Origin: Pseudanabaena sp. ABRG5-3
Lineage (GTDB): Bacteria; Cyanobacteriota; Cyanobacteriia; Pseudanabaenales; Pseudanabaenaceae
Length of the DNA stretch: 64,000 bases
Direction of reading: 5' to 3'
Assembly: GCF_003967015.1 (NCBI RefSeq)
Contig: NZ_AP017560.1
Location: 3,470,048 to 3,534,047, forward strand
Made by a program: the position numbers and the translations under genes. Below the pieces are notes generated by a model. The model did not search any database, was not told the DNA's origin, and saw only the letters and a list, made by a program, of their open reading frames with translations. The first letter of the stretch is position 1, and each line of letters starts with the position of its first letter. Below are positions 1 to 8,369 of this stretch, piece by piece.

Positions 1-103
1 TTGGACATATTTTTAGATTTGGCTAAAACTAAGTACTAGTAATACGTACTAATACCTAATCTAAACCGTTAGCAACAACTTATAAATAATAATATGTGCT
101 CAA

Positions 104-388
104 TTAATATTCTGAAAAGCTAAGCGATCGCATGGCAATCTCCTGCATTTCTGGCATTTCTGCATGATGGCTAATTGCCAGAGTGTCATGGAGCGCGTCA
201 TGTAAAAGTGAGCTAAATTCATCAGTAGGTTGCCAAGATGGCTCAAAAGGATGAGCTGCTAAACTACATGCTTCCCATGTAGCACTGACGGGAACAGCTA
301 ATCTGCCACAAAAACCACCCCTTCTTCCTTCAGGATTGTAATGCTGACACAATTTACAAGCTGTAATGGAGTTACCTGAAGAGTCCAT
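104..388 (-). CDS. Conserved hypothetical small cysteine-containing protein
   Basis: A 94-residue protein of unknown function. The N-terminal half carries four cysteines (C11 and C14 in a CKLC pair, then C27 and C41), spaced as in a small metal-binding or disulfide fold; the second half is acidic and has no motif I know. I believe similar short proteins occur in other cyanobacteria, but I can name no family with confidence. It starts at an ATG and has no partner gene nearby, followed upstream by a long non-coding stretch. No function is assigned. Confidence 0.6.
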   Translation of the reverse strand: MDSSGNSITACKLCQHYNPEGRRGGFCGRLAVPVSATWEACSLAAHPFEPSWQPTDEFSSLLHDALHDTLAISHHAEMPEMQEIAMRSLSFSEY

Positions 389-752
389 ATATCTTATTTG
401 GCTTTGCCAAAATTACTAAAAGCAATTTATTAATTACTTCAATTATCAAGGGTAGCTTTTTGAAGTAAATTAGCTTATACATTAAGCAGAGAAAGAGTTA
501 TAGCGATCCCGAATAAAATATTAACTTAATAATGTCTTAACTGATTCCTGTAATGCTTCTATGACAATCTTCTTGGAGATTTTTGTAATTAAAAGTATAG
601 AAATCAATTATTAAGAAAATATATAGATATTTTTTGTGGATGATTTCACTGAGTATTTCTACTTTAAATCATAAAAAATATAGCAATATGATTACTTAAA
701 GTAAAAATCCTATACCACTCCAGCACATTCTTTAACGTCAGTTCGACAAAAG

Positions 753-796
753 GGCAAAATGGTAAGAATCGCAAAGCGATTCTTACCATTTTGCGC
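753..796. repeat. Palindrome with CGCAAAGCG core
   Basis: The two arms read GGCAAAATGGTAAGAATCGC and its near-complete complement around an AAA loop. The core CGCAAAGCG matches the hairpin inside rnpB and several gene-end palindromes in this window. It is a dispersed short palindrome with no adjacent gene end to terminate. Confidence 0.7.
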
Positions 797-962
797 CATT
801 TGATCTGTGCAAAGCACGGTTCATACTAATTCACGAAAGTGTTGTCACACTTTCGTGAATTGAAAACCAAACCCAGTGAGGGTTTTCAAAACTAAAAATG
901 GCACAGCCATTTTTAGTTTTGGTGTCAATATCGAAATCACATTTCTTTGGAACACGCAGAAA

Positions 963-1023
963 AATAATGAAGAGATTGTTTGTGGCGCGGCTTAGCCGCG
1001 CCACAAACAATCTCTTCATTATT
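963..1023. repeat. Perfect 61-bp palindrome
   Basis: Two 30-base arms are exact reverse complements around a single central T at 993. The inner part carries GTGGCGCGGC. It lies just beyond the 3' end of the minus-strand 7TM-HD gene and could serve as its terminator hairpin, although no U-run follows; it also resembles the dispersed palindromes elsewhere. Confidence 0.8.
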
Positions 1024-1041
1024 TGAATACTATTTAAGTAG

Positions 1042-3459
1042 CTATTTCAAGGCGATCGTTTTGGGAATAGTATTTTGCTCTGCTAAGGTATCTAGACCCT
1101 TTGGTGTACAGAGATGCTCAGGTAAAGCTGAGCCAGAAGGATCAAGTTTTTCGGCTAGATGTGGATATTTAATTCTGCCGTGATTACGCTCTTGCCAAAC
1201 TTTAATAAATACAGGGGCAATGCGGTCTAAGTCTTCCCACGTTAACGAACAATCTTGGAGTTGTCCATCATCCCATCTTGCTTTAAAAATTTGCATGAGT
1301 AAGTTCTTAGCTGCTTCTAAGGTAGTTTCCGTACCAAGCGATCGCAAAGCAGCTTCACAGGCATCCGCCAACATCACAATGCCCGTCTCGCGAGATTGAG
1401 GAATGGGGCCCGCATAGCGAAATTCTGACTCAATTACATAGTCTGATCGATTCTTGGCTTGACAATAGAAGTAGGAAATAGTGATTGTGCCTTGATGTTC
1501 TGGAATAAAAGCTTGAAGCATTTCAGGAAGGTGATGTTTTTGAGCTAGTTTGATGCCGCCAGAAACATGATCCTTGACAATTTTGGCGCTGAGCCAAGGG
1601 TCATTCAGGATGTCATGGGGATTGGTTTGCCCCATTTGATTTTCAATGAAATATTCAGGTTTGAGGGTTTTACCAATATCGTGATAGAGAGTGCCTGTTC
1701 TTACTAAAGTGGTGTCAGCTCCTAGTTCGCGAGCAGCAGCTTCAGCGAGATTTGCCACAAATAAAGTATGCTGAAAAGTGCCGGGGGTTTCGGTAACTAA
1801 ACGCCTTAATAGGGGGCGATCAAGGTTTGCAAGCTCTGCCAGTCGGAAGGGAGTTAGGGCATAGGAAATATGCTCTAGGTAAGGAATTGCTCCAAGTGCG
1901 ACGATTGCGGAAATCATGCCACCAGAGGCATATTTAAGGGCTGTAAGTAGGATTAGTATCGGTGGGGTTGTGCCGCCAATGAGGGTGATCGCGATATATA
2001 CCGCCGCTTGGATAACAGCTACTAGTAACCCTGTTGCCGCGAGATGAGATCTCGTTAGAGGGCGATCAGTAATAGCGGCTGCAATAATTGTGCCAATTAA
2101 TACAGGCATTAACGCGACCAAGTCAGCACTAATGGCAATGCCTAGTAATGCTGATGTTAGGCAGGTAATTAACAGAGCTAGACGTGAACTGTAAAAACTA
2201 CCAATGATCAAGCCCATACTGGCTAACGGCACAAAGAAAATCATGTGGGGAGCCATTAATACTGTTGCTATGGCATTGCCAGTACAAATGATGCCAAGAT
2301 TACAAAAATCTTTAATATGTAATTTGACTTTGAGGAAATATTGCCATCGCCGATTGGCATAGCCAAAGATGCCAAAGGCGATCGCAGTAGAGCCAACCAT
2401 TAAGGACAACCCCATGAGGTTGAGTTGCCTTTGCGTCATTTGGAGTTCATCTAAAATGACAAATTGCCGCTCTGTAATCTTTTCGCCCCCTTTAACAATT
2501 AGGTCACCCGTTTTAATGAAAATTTTCTGGGTTTGGACAGACTCCGATGCTTTGATCGCTCGTTCAGTTGTGCCAACATAGTCAATAGTCAGATTTGGTT
2601 TTACTGTAGAGCTGAGAAGCGAGATCGCCATAGCGCGATGCTCTTCATTGGTTGGTAGATTTCTCAGATTGGTGAGTCGAGATTGCAATATCTGATCTGG
2701 TAAACCGATCACAACTCCTGATGTTTGTAGCTCAACCAAACTGTGGCGAATGAGTTTTTTGTTGTTTTCCCATTGCTCATTGGTCATCTCTAAAAGGCGA
2801 TCGCGAAACATCGCTGGACCTTGGGCAACTTTTTCTTGAGTCATCGCATAGGCGCGACGAACCTCCGTAATCTTATTAATTAAATTTTGATAGTCTTGAG
2901 ATGGGGCATTAAGTTTGTAGAGAGATAGCTCAATAATTGCTAAAGCGGAAATGTCTTGTTCTTTGTTAATGGGGATTGCGCTAGCTTGATTATTGGGATT
3001 ACTTGCTAGCCTATAGGCTTTATCTTGCAACTGCTCCCATACTGAATCAGAAACTCGTCGCAAATATTGCTGTACTTCATCACTTAGGATTTTGCGATCG
3101 ACATAGGGTAAGTTGCCAGAAGATAGGCGTAAATTATCACCAACTCGTAACAATTCTTCTAGGTGTTTTAAAGAATTCGCGTCCATCTCAGGATTGCTGC
3201 GATAGATCGGAACCACTTGCTGTTTGGCTTGTTCTTGAGCCTGTTTAGTTGCCTCAATGTCTGTGGCTAAGAGCGTTTTAGGCGATCGCAAATCTTGGTC
3301 AACAAATTTACCAATGGTTAAGCGCGGCTCTGCATAAAAACGAATACTTAGGGTTGAAACAATACAGACAAAGGTAATTCCTATGATCGCTCGACCAGAC
3401 CACTTGCGAGATGGACGATTTTCAGGGAGCGATGTTGCTTGATTGGGAACAATTCCCAT
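1042..3459 (-). CDS. 7TM-HD family phosphohydrolase (PgpH-like)
   Basis: An 805-residue inner-membrane protein of the 7TMR-HD class, whose known members such as Listeria PgpH hydrolyse cyclic di-AMP. An N-terminal membrane anchor (about residues 22-42) is followed by a large extracytoplasmic 7TMR-HDED-type region to about 340, a bundle of about seven hydrophobic helices (350-545) and a cytosolic HD domain (565-730). The HD motif is the YHDIGK at 592-597, and further metal-ligand candidates sit in DHVSGG and EHQGT. Length and domain order match the family. It is transcribed alone, with rnpB upstream on the same strand. Cyclic di-AMP hydrolysis is inferred from the family, not shown here. Confidence 0.9.
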   Translation of the reverse strand: MGIVPNQATSLPENRPSRKWSGRAIIGITFVCIVSTLSIRFYAEPRLTIGKFVDQDLRSPKTLLATDIEATKQAQEQAKQQVVPIYRSNPEMDANSLKHLEELLRVGDNLRLSSGNLPYVDRKILSDEVQQYLRRVSDSVWEQLQDKAYRLASNPNNQASAIPINKEQDISALAIIELSLYKLNAPSQDYQNLINKITEVRRAYAMTQEKVAQGPAMFRDRLLEMTNEQWENNKKLIRHSLVELQTSGVVIGLPDQILQSRLTNLRNLPTNEEHRAMAISLLSSTVKPNLTIDYVGTTERAIKASESVQTQKIFIKTGDLIVKGGEKITERQFVILDELQMTQRQLNLMGLSLMVGSTAIAFGIFGYANRRWQYFLKVKLHIKDFCNLGIICTGNAIATVLMAPHMIFFVPLASMGLIIGSFYSSRLALLITCLTSALLGIAISADLVALMPVLIGTIIAAAITDRPLTRSHLAATGLLVAVIQAAVYIAITLIGGTTPPILILLTALKYASGGMISAIVALGAIPYLEHISYALTPFRLAELANLDRPLLRRLVTETPGTFQHTLFVANLAEAAARELGADTTLVRTGTLYHDIGKTLKPEYFIENQMGQTNPHDILNDPWLSAKIVKDHVSGGIKLAQKHHLPEMLQAFIPEHQGTITISYFYCQAKNRSDYVIESEFRYAGPIPQSRETGIVMLADACEAALRSLGTETTLEAAKNLLMQIFKARWDDGQLQDCSLTWEDLDRIAPVFIKVWQERNHGRIKYPHLAEKLDPSGSALPEHLCTPKGLDTLAEQNTIPKTIALK

Positions 3460-3709
3460 AGTTTAATTACTCTAGTTTTAACTAATCTAGTTTTAATGTC
3501 TCGGCAGAATACAAGAACAAAAACGCAGCTAGGTGCATAACCTTAAAATCTGCAATCTCATTGCTTGGCGCTGAAACTAGAACTAACATTTTTGCTGAAA
3601 GCTTTGCTTAAAGGACTTTCAAGAAAAATATTGTGGTTGTTTTGATTGCAAACAGAATAAAGAGAGTGCAGACAATAACAAGATCTAGATTTACCAGATT
3701 TCTATCAAA
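3460..3709. other. Intergenic, nothing recognised
   Basis: AT-rich DNA between the start of the 7TM-HD gene and the rnpB terminator. It should contain the promoter of the 7TM-HD gene on the minus strand, but no clear -35/-10 pair stands out. Confidence 0.4.
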
Positions 3710-3740
3710 AAAAACAAAAATCTGCTTTTTGTTTTTTGAG
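3710..3740 (-). terminator. rnpB terminator hairpin
   Basis: An inverted repeat of AAAAAACAAAAA and TTTTTGTTTTTT around TCTGC lies about 20 bases past the 3' end of RNase P RNA. On the minus strand the hairpin runs into T-rich DNA, as expected of an intrinsic terminator. Confidence 0.6.
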
Positions 3741-3760
3741 TTGGTCAAAACAATTTTTAG

Positions 3761-4221
3761 AGAAAGAGCAAGACATAAGCCGGGTTCTGTTTGAGGAGTC
3801 TTATCAACCCCCTTAGCAGTTATCTATCTGGGATATTTGTTACCAAATACCTCGTGCGGCACACACTTAATATGCGATCGCTATAAGCTTTCGCCCAACA
3901 ACCGTATTTAAGCAACAGATATAAGAGCAATTGAAGATCGAAACTCCTATATCCTCTCGCCTTGCTTCCAACTGGGGTTTACCGAGCCAGAGCCTCACGA
4001 CTCTGCTGGTGCGCTCTTAACACACCTTTGCACCCTTACCTACCAGAAATTCGCAAAGCGAATTTCTGGTAGGCGGTATTTTTCTGTGGCACTATCCTCA
4101 CGATCGCTCGCACTGGGCGTTATCCAGCAGCCTGATCTTCATGGAAGCCCGGACTTTCCTCAAAACCTATACTCAAAATAAATTTTGAGATAAGTTTCGC
4201 AACTGCACACTTACTCTTTCT
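3761..4221 (-). ncRNA. rnpB: RNase P RNA
   Basis: The catalytic RNA that trims tRNA 5' leaders. On the minus strand the 5' half contains the universal GAGGAAAGTCCGGGC (complement of 4145-4160), and the 3' half contains ACAGAACCCGGCTTA (complement of 3776-3790). Ends are set by the P1 stem, AGAAAGAGTAAG at 4221-4210 pairing with CTTGCTCTTTCT at 3772-3761. The conserved core GGTAAGGGTGCAAAGGTG and AGAGCGCACCAGCAG are also visible. The distal P12 arm is a perfect palindrome of the kind scattered through this DNA (4041-4071). Confidence 0.95.
4041..4071. repeat. Palindrome forming the P12 arm of rnpB
   Basis: TACCAGAAATTCGC, loop AAA, and its exact complement lie where P12 of bacterial type A RNase P RNA is expected, between ATACCGCC and GGTAAGGGTG. 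The CGCAAAGCG core is shared with intergenic palindromes at 753-796 and 17911-17947. Confidence 0.8.
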
Positions 4222-4239
4222 TATCTCTATTATGTACTA

Positions 4240-4333
4240 AATAGCTGGGCGCAATTAAATATAAAGCCCTAAAAGCTGTGGCGCACGCGCAGCGTGCGCC
4301 ACAGCTTTTGGTTCTATTTTTTAATAAAGAAAA
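4240..4333. repeat. Family-1 palindromic element, copy A
   Basis: Outer arm TAGCTGGGCGCAATTAAATA followed by a perfect hairpin AAAAGCTGTGGCGCACGC and its complement, then a T-rich right arm ending in TTTTTTAATAA. It matches copies at 11582-11689 and 19129-19233 in the outer arm and in the GTGGCGCACG core; the right outer arm has decayed. Confidence 0.7.
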
Positions 4334-4446
4334 CAAATAAGCCACTAATGGTAAAAGCCCTTTCTAGGATTAGTTTTTCACTATTCTATGGTTGTGTAAG
4401 TCAGTGCCGCAGTTACTTATTCGGGGTCAGAGACTAAATAAAGGAA

Positions 4447-4492
4447 CCAATTTTTTGTGGTGCAGCTTTACCGCGCCACAAAAAATTGGTTC
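4447..4492. repeat. Imperfect palindrome
   Basis: ACCAATTTTTTGTGGTGCAG pairs with CCGCGCCACAAAAAATTGGT with two mismatches. It is a dispersed-type palindrome in the gap upstream of the SpoIID-like gene; the rest of 4334-4682 shows nothing else. Confidence 0.6.
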
Positions 4493-4682
4493 TTTGTAAA
4501 TTAATAAATTGCATAATCTGAGACTAGCGATCAAAGTCTCTGTAAATAAAAGAAAAAATAATGTTTATCAAAATCGAATTGTTTTGCTAAACTATCTGGT
4601 TATTCGAGGCAACACCCAAATGCCTTAAAACGGATTACATATTTTCTACATTCTTGACTCATAGGTGTGAGTGACTAACTAA

Positions 4683-5492
4683 ATGATGAAACACTTCTCC
4701 AAAGGGATGTATACGCTATTTTTGTCCTTGATCTTGGTACTTGTTGCTGGAGTATCTCAAGCAGCCGCAGCTAACCTCTTAAGGGTTTTGGTGAAAGAAG
4801 AAAATAGCTCCAAGATGTCTGTAGCGGTGACTCAACCTGCAACTTTACAAATTTCAGGGCAAGCTAGCCGTCGTCTTGATCCTGGTAAGTGGTACACATT
4901 ACCTCTAACATCTGCCTATCGCATTACACCCAGTAACAATGGGTTAGTGCAGGTTGGCAACACTCTATACCCAGGTGAAATTGAATTACGTGCTTGGAAT
5001 AACAAAGCGATCGCAGTTAATGTTTTATCCCTTGAGGAATATCTGCGTAGTGTTGTTCCTAGCGAAATGCCTGCTAGTTGGCATATGGACGCATTAATGG
5101 CTCAAGCAGTGGCTGCCCGTAGTTATGCTGTTAATACCCAGCGTCAGCGTAAATGGGGCGAAGCTCCCTACGATCTAGTCAGTGATACTCGCGATCAGGT
5201 TTATAAAGGTTTTTATCGCTATGATCCCAAAACAGGTCAAGCGATCGCTTTAATCCATAGCCGTAGCGATCAAGCAGTTGCCTCGACCGCAGGTTATATG
5301 CTCAGACCGGGTTTTAAAGGTTACTATCGCGCTCGCCTACCGCGCAATTGGATTAGCTGGGGTGGTGGGTATATGCCCGTATCCGATGGTCAACACCTCG
5401 ATCAAGAAATGACCCAACAAATGGCTCAGAATGGCTGGAATTGGGTACAAATTCTATCTTGGTGGTATCGAGATCAACCCATCAAAAACTAA
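4683..5492 (+). CDS. SpoIID/LytB-domain exported protein
   Basis: A 269-residue exported protein with a signal peptide (residues 1-29, cleavage near QAAAA). The body matches the SpoIID/LytB family: the conserved block LEEYLRSVVPSEMPASW followed by ALMAQAVAARSYA (about 115-148), the SDTRDQVYKG segment, and a late SWGGGYMPVSDGQHLDQEM region. SpoIID is a lytic transglycosylase acting on peptidoglycan during sporulation; cyanobacterial homologues do not sporulate and probably act in wall remodelling. The conserved glutamate of the VPSEMP motif is the expected catalytic residue. The first ATG (4683) is directly followed by a second (4686), and either could be used. A hairpin terminator follows the stop. 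Confidence 0.85.
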   Translation: MMKHFSKGMYTLFLSLILVLVAGVSQAAAANLLRVLVKEENSSKMSVAVTQPATLQISGQASRRLDPGKWYTLPLTSAYRITPSNNGLVQVGNTLYPGEIELRAWNNKAIAVNVLSLEEYLRSVVPSEMPASWHMDALMAQAVAARSYAVNTQRQRKWGEAPYDLVSDTRDQVYKGFYRYDPKTGQAIALIHSRSDQAVASTAGYMLRPGFKGYYRARLPRNWISWGGGYMPVSDGQHLDQEMTQQMAQNGWNWVQILSWWYRDQPIKN

Positions 5493-5526
5493 TCAAAAAG
5501 GCGACACTAAGTGCCGCCTTTTTGAT
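5492..5526 (+). terminator. Terminator of the SpoIID-like gene
   Basis: ATCAAAAAGGCG pairs with CGCCTTTTTGAT through a short CACT/GTG inner stem, overlapping the stop codon, with a U-run on the plus strand. Confidence 0.75.
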
Positions 5527-5570
5527 CATAGGTTGGGTTAACTTTTTACTCTGTTTGGCTTACATTAATC

Positions 5571-5624
5571 AAAGCTCAAAAGAGAAGGGTGGTGCAAAAG
5601 CACCACCCTTCTCTTTTGAGCTTT
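5571..5624. repeat. Perfect 25-bp-arm palindrome
   Basis: Arms starting AAAGCTCAAAAGAGAAGGGT and its complement enclose an AAAA loop. A small open frame runs through it but is only a by-product of the palindrome. Confidence 0.75.
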
Positions 5625-5647
5625 AAGCAAAATTTGTATTGTGATAT

Positions 5648-5722
5648 AGAGGACAAATCAAAACCCAAGAATCGAGTATTAACGTAAAGTAACACCACTC
5701 GTATTCTGGATTTATGTCCTAA
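5648..5722. repeat. Family-2 palindromic element, copy A
   Basis: Outer arm GGACAAATCAAAACCCAAGA and right arm TTCTGGATTTATGTCCTA resemble the elements at 13609-13684, 24431-24545 and 32350-32414. The inner hairpin ACGAGT/ACTCGT has largely decayed. Confidence 0.55.
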
Positions 5723-5954
5723 CTAGACTAGTACGCTATAGGTTTACTTATGGCTGTCATAAGTAATGCCTGTATAAGTTTTTATAAAATATTTCTTTAG
5801 GTATATCGTAGAAAAAATGTTTGTCATGATACACTTCGTTCAATGAGTTTAAAGTATTGTTACGTTATGTTGACACGGTGACAATTATCTACTGTCAAGG
5901 AACTTTGAACCGTTGCCAAGTGTCATTTATTTTGAATTCGCTAAAGAGGTACTT

Positions 5955-6128
5955 ATGAGTGACTTACCTATCGAGAAGCAGTTTACCCACATGATGTTTT
6001 GCCAGCAAATTCAAAACATTGATCTAGATTCAGCTAAGCAACTCCTCACTGAGTTACATATGCTCTATTTAGGGCAGCAAGCTGTAATGGTAAAAATTGC
6101 TAAACAAGAGTTTTTAGGGGGAATCTAA
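5955..6128 (+). CDS. Small NblA-like protein
   Basis: A 57-residue protein resembling the NblA/Ycf18 family. NblA marks phycobilisomes for degradation by Clp protease under nutrient stress. The pattern of a short N-terminus, EKQF, then FCQQIQNIDLDSAKQLLTEL fits the NblA helix pair (typically EQEFxxxxFxxQVxxLSxEQAQxxLxELY), and the length is typical. I chose the ATG at 5955, preceded by AGAGG at 5945-5949, over a TTG-type start 14 codons earlier. It is single, preceded by about 230 bases of leader and followed by a strong terminator. The C-terminal half diverges from classical NblA, so a related adaptor is possible. Role in phycobilisome turnover is inference. Confidence 0.55.
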   Translation: MSDLPIEKQFTHMMFCQQIQNIDLDSAKQLLTELHMLYLGQQAVMVKIAKQEFLGGI

Positions 6129-6146
6129 TCTGAACTTCATATCTAA

Positions 6147-6179
6147 ACCAAAAAAGAGCGCATAGCGCTCTTTTTTGGT
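6147..6179. terminator. Bidirectional terminator
   Basis: ACCAAAAAAGAGCGC, loop ATA, and its exact complement between the NblA-like gene (plus) and the 232-aa gene (minus). A/T tracts on both sides let it serve both strands. Confidence 0.85.
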
Positions 6180-6185
6180 AACAAA

Positions 6186-6884
6186 TTATAGTAACCCTAG
6201 CTTTTTGAGTCGGGAACGGATTCCGCCTATTTGTCTTTGGAACTCAATAGCAAGTTGATTGGGTTTTAGACCCTCTCTGTACAATCGAATTAATTTCTCA
6301 TCCTCTTCTTTAGTCCAAGCTTCATAGGCACGTGGATGTTTTTTACGAATATCTGTAATGTATTTCTGAGGAGGAAAGCTGGGTTGTAACTGCTGATTTT
6401 GATCATTTAGCTGATTTTGATCATAAGCATCTGGTCGGATTACTTCAAACCTTACTTTGCCTGCATTGATTGCTTTAGCAATTGCTTGTTGCAATTGAGA
6501 CAAAGAAGCATTACCAGTTTTAACATCCAAAATTATGATTTCTAAATCACTCTCAGAGCCACTATTGTCTTTAAGCTGTGTATATCCATTGAAAATAATA
6601 TAGTCAATTGGATCACCTATAAATCTGGCATCTGATGGTAGATATTTAAAATTTGGCAAGACAGGTGCTAGTTGTTCAGCAATTTTCCCTTTAATAACCG
6701 CTCGACTACCATCGATGCTTCTGTTTCTCGCATCTTTGATATCTTGTTGATGTCTTTTTTCTAGAGTTTGTATTCTTGATTCATATTCCCTAATTGTTTT
6801 TACATGTTGTGATTTTTGTGCGATGTAGTATGTGATTGAGCTACCCAAGATAATCCCAACAAGTAATGAAACTATTATCTCCAT
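6186..6884 (-). CDS. Membrane-anchored Holliday-junction-resolvase-like protein
   Basis: A 232-residue protein with one N-terminal membrane segment (residues 3-22), a coiled coil (about 27-55) and a nuclease-like core. The core matches the family described as endonuclease related to archaeal Holliday junction resolvase (Endonuc_Holl): GKIAEQLAP, then GDPIDYIIFNG and LEIIILDVKTGNA, i.e. an E-x-D-x-K-like PD-(D/E)XK arrangement. A charged linker leads to a C-terminal helix-turn-helix of the SANT-like type, WTKEEDEKLIRLYREG to RSRLKKLGLL (about 190-232), which occurs on several cyanobacterial nucleases and helicases. It lies 3 bases after the HAD gene and is probably co-transcribed with it. Substrate unknown. 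Confidence 0.75.
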   Translation of the reverse strand: MEIIVSLLVGIILGSSITYYIAQKSQHVKTIREYESRIQTLEKRHQQDIKDARNRSIDGSRAVIKGKIAEQLAPVLPNFKYLPSDARFIGDPIDYIIFNGYTQLKDNSGSESDLEIIILDVKTGNASLSQLQQAIAKAINAGKVRFEVIRPDAYDQNQLNDQNQQLQPSFPPQKYITDIRKKHPRAYEAWTKEEDEKLIRLYREGLKPNQLAIEFQRQIGGIRSRLKKLGLL

Positions 6885-6887
6885 TGC

Positions 6888-7592
6888 TCAATTTTCTAGA
6901 ATTGTATTTATTGAGGTTGTTAAATCAGGAAGAATTTGACTTGGCTGGTATTTTTCTAGTTGAGGTTGGTTGCGAATACCACTTAGGACAGCGATCGCAG
7001 GAATATTATGACTTTGAGCCGCTAAAATATCAGCTTCAGTATCACCAATCATCCATTGTTGATCGACACTGGGTAAATTAGCTTGGGCAAGTTTCATTAA
7101 CTTGGGCTTGTCTTGAGTATCAACAGTTTTTACATAATCATCATCAAGGCAAAAAATGCGATCGCTTTTGAAAAACCGCCTTAAATTATATTGATCTAGA
7201 ACTGGTTCTAGTTCACGGCGGCGGCGCATGGTCATTACCGCCAGATCGACTCCCGCTTGTTGTGCTTTTTCTAGAGCAGGGATGGCACTTTCGAGCAGGC
7301 GATCATAGTCAAAATAGGGATTAGTATGGACTGTAGCGCGGCGGAGGTGAGCAAAGCGAATAGCTTGTTGTTCATCCTCAAAGCCCGACATTATCGCAAT
7401 TTCTTTTTCGGGAACTTGCGATCGCTTATATTCCCAAAACTCAGATTTTGATAGGGTTCTCACTACCTGCTCAGGCTGACGGATCTTGGCAAGGCAGTAT
7501 AAATAAACTTGGTAATAGCGCTCTGATACATCCATAATTGGACCATCAAAGTCAGTAAATATGCGTTTTTTCATAAAAAAAGTTTCTTGCAT
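6888..7592 (-). CDS. HAD-family hydrolase
   Basis: A 234-residue haloacid-dehalogenase-fold phosphatase of the phosphoglycolate-phosphatase type. Motif I is FTDFDGPIMD near residue 13 (first Asp nucleophile), motif II lies in AVMTMRRR, and motif III/IV in GDTEADILAA with a preceding lysine. The cap region is helical. The substrate cannot be told. The frame starts at an ATG (7592); a second ATG at 7574 (MKKRIF) puts the first strand closer to the usual N-terminus and may be the real start. Downstream is the resolvase-like gene, upstream the 91-aa gene, all on the minus strand. Confidence 0.8.
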   Translation of the reverse strand: MQETFFMKKRIFTDFDGPIMDVSERYYQVYLYCLAKIRQPEQVVRTLSKSEFWEYKRSQVPEKEIAIMSGFEDEQQAIRFAHLRRATVHTNPYFDYDRLLESAIPALEKAQQAGVDLAVMTMRRRRELEPVLDQYNLRRFFKSDRIFCLDDDYVKTVDTQDKPKLMKLAQANLPSVDQQWMIGDTEADILAAQSHNIPAIAVLSGIRNQPQLEKYQPSQILPDLTTSINTILEN

Positions 7593-7618
7593 TAAGAAAG
7601 TTGATTCTGCAAACCTTT

Positions 7619-7894
7619 TTATTCTTTGGTTTCAGAAGTCCAACTGCCGTAATGATTTAAGATATTTTCGATTAAAACCTGCGATCGCTCTGATATGTTT
7701 TGGGGGTAACTGAGCCAGAGTCCCCCAATTTGACTACCTAAATAGCTAAAATCAGTACTTTCTTGCCAAAACAACTCAGCATCAACATCGGCAATTTGTT
7801 CAAGATGTGATGCTAGTTCTCGATACATAGCTAAGGCAATATCGGGATTGAAAACAATTTTACGGCGATTAATCGATAACTCCCCGCTAAGCAC
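7619..7894 (-). CDS. Conserved hypothetical protein downstream of pedR
   Basis: A 91-residue protein without recognisable motif; predicted mostly helical and acidic. It starts at a GTG (7894) that overlaps the stop of the PedR-like gene by 8 bases, so translation is likely coupled and the two probably share a transcript. The central part (FWQESTDFSYLGSQIGGLWL) looks like a conserved core, but I cannot link it to a family. The coupling makes an accessory role to PedR worth testing. Confidence 0.65.
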   Translation of the reverse strand: MLSGELSINRRKIVFNPDIALAMYRELASHLEQIADVDAELFWQESTDFSYLGSQIGGLWLSYPQNISERSQVLIENILNHYGSWTSETKE

Positions 7895-8222
7895 TTTCTA
7901 ATTCCTGCGTATTAAGAACGTTGACACTGTTAATGGGATTAATGGGTGTTGTGTCAATGATGCAGCAGTTTACTTCATCAATGCAGACCTTGCCCCATTG
8001 CAAAGCCCAGCGTACTAGGGCAACGCGATTGTCGGTTTTGGTTTTGGTTAAAATATTACTAATGTGATTATCAACAGTTCGTTTGCTGATCGCCAGTTGA
8101 ACAGCGATATCTTGATTGGTTAAGCCCGCAGCCACTAGTTCAATCACTTGAAGTTCTCGCTCAGACAGGGCAATTGATGTGTTTGTCAAGGTGGTTGGAG
8201 TTGGTTCGGCAGGATTGGTCAT
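7887..8222 (-). CDS. pedR: PedR-like LuxR-type redox regulator
   Basis: A short single-domain LuxR/FixJ-type HTH protein. The HTH region runs from LSERELQVIELVAAGLTNQD through ISKRTVDNHISNILTKT, followed by the block ALVRWALQWGKVCIDEVNCC characteristic of PedR (Ssl0564 of Synechocystis). In that organism PedR regulates genes according to photosynthetic electron transport, and a cysteine in this block is the target of thioredoxin; here the region holds three cysteines. I start at ATG 8222 (111 aa); a TTG at 8246 would add eight residues. The stop overlaps the next gene. Assignment rests on remembered family features. Confidence 0.7.
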   Translation of the reverse strand: MTNPAEPTPTTLTNTSIALSERELQVIELVAAGLTNQDIAVQLAISKRTVDNHISNILTKTKTDNRVALVRWALQWGKVCIDEVNCCIIDTTPINPINSVNVLNTQELESA

Positions 8223-8369
8223 GATCGCGAAGGTAAATTGCGCCAATGTTTCAGAATATTACTCATTTTGGCGGTTAACTAATGAGTATAATTTCTCATT
8301 TGAGATTGTGTCAATTAATTAAGATTCTCTGAGTGAGTCTGAAAACTAGCTTAAGTGCCAGTTTCATAA

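Larger units (their letters stand above)
389..1041. other. Gene-free stretch packed with palindromes
   Basis: No credible gene lies here; the short open frames are products of the palindromes. Four hairpin-forming inverted repeats follow one another at about 753-796, 828-861, 887-921 and 963-1023. The left part (389-720) is AT-rich and I see nothing specific in it. Confidence 0.6.

Noticed and set aside
831-1183. Two overlapping small open frames on opposite strands
   Set aside because: Both run through the palindromes at 828-1023, so the open frame on each strand is a consequence of the inverted repeats; no Shine-Dalgarno or protein-like composition.
5870-5900. Promoter TTGACA for the NblA-like gene
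   Set aside because: TTGACA at 5870-5875 is perfect but no acceptable -10 hexamer lies 16-18 bases downstream.
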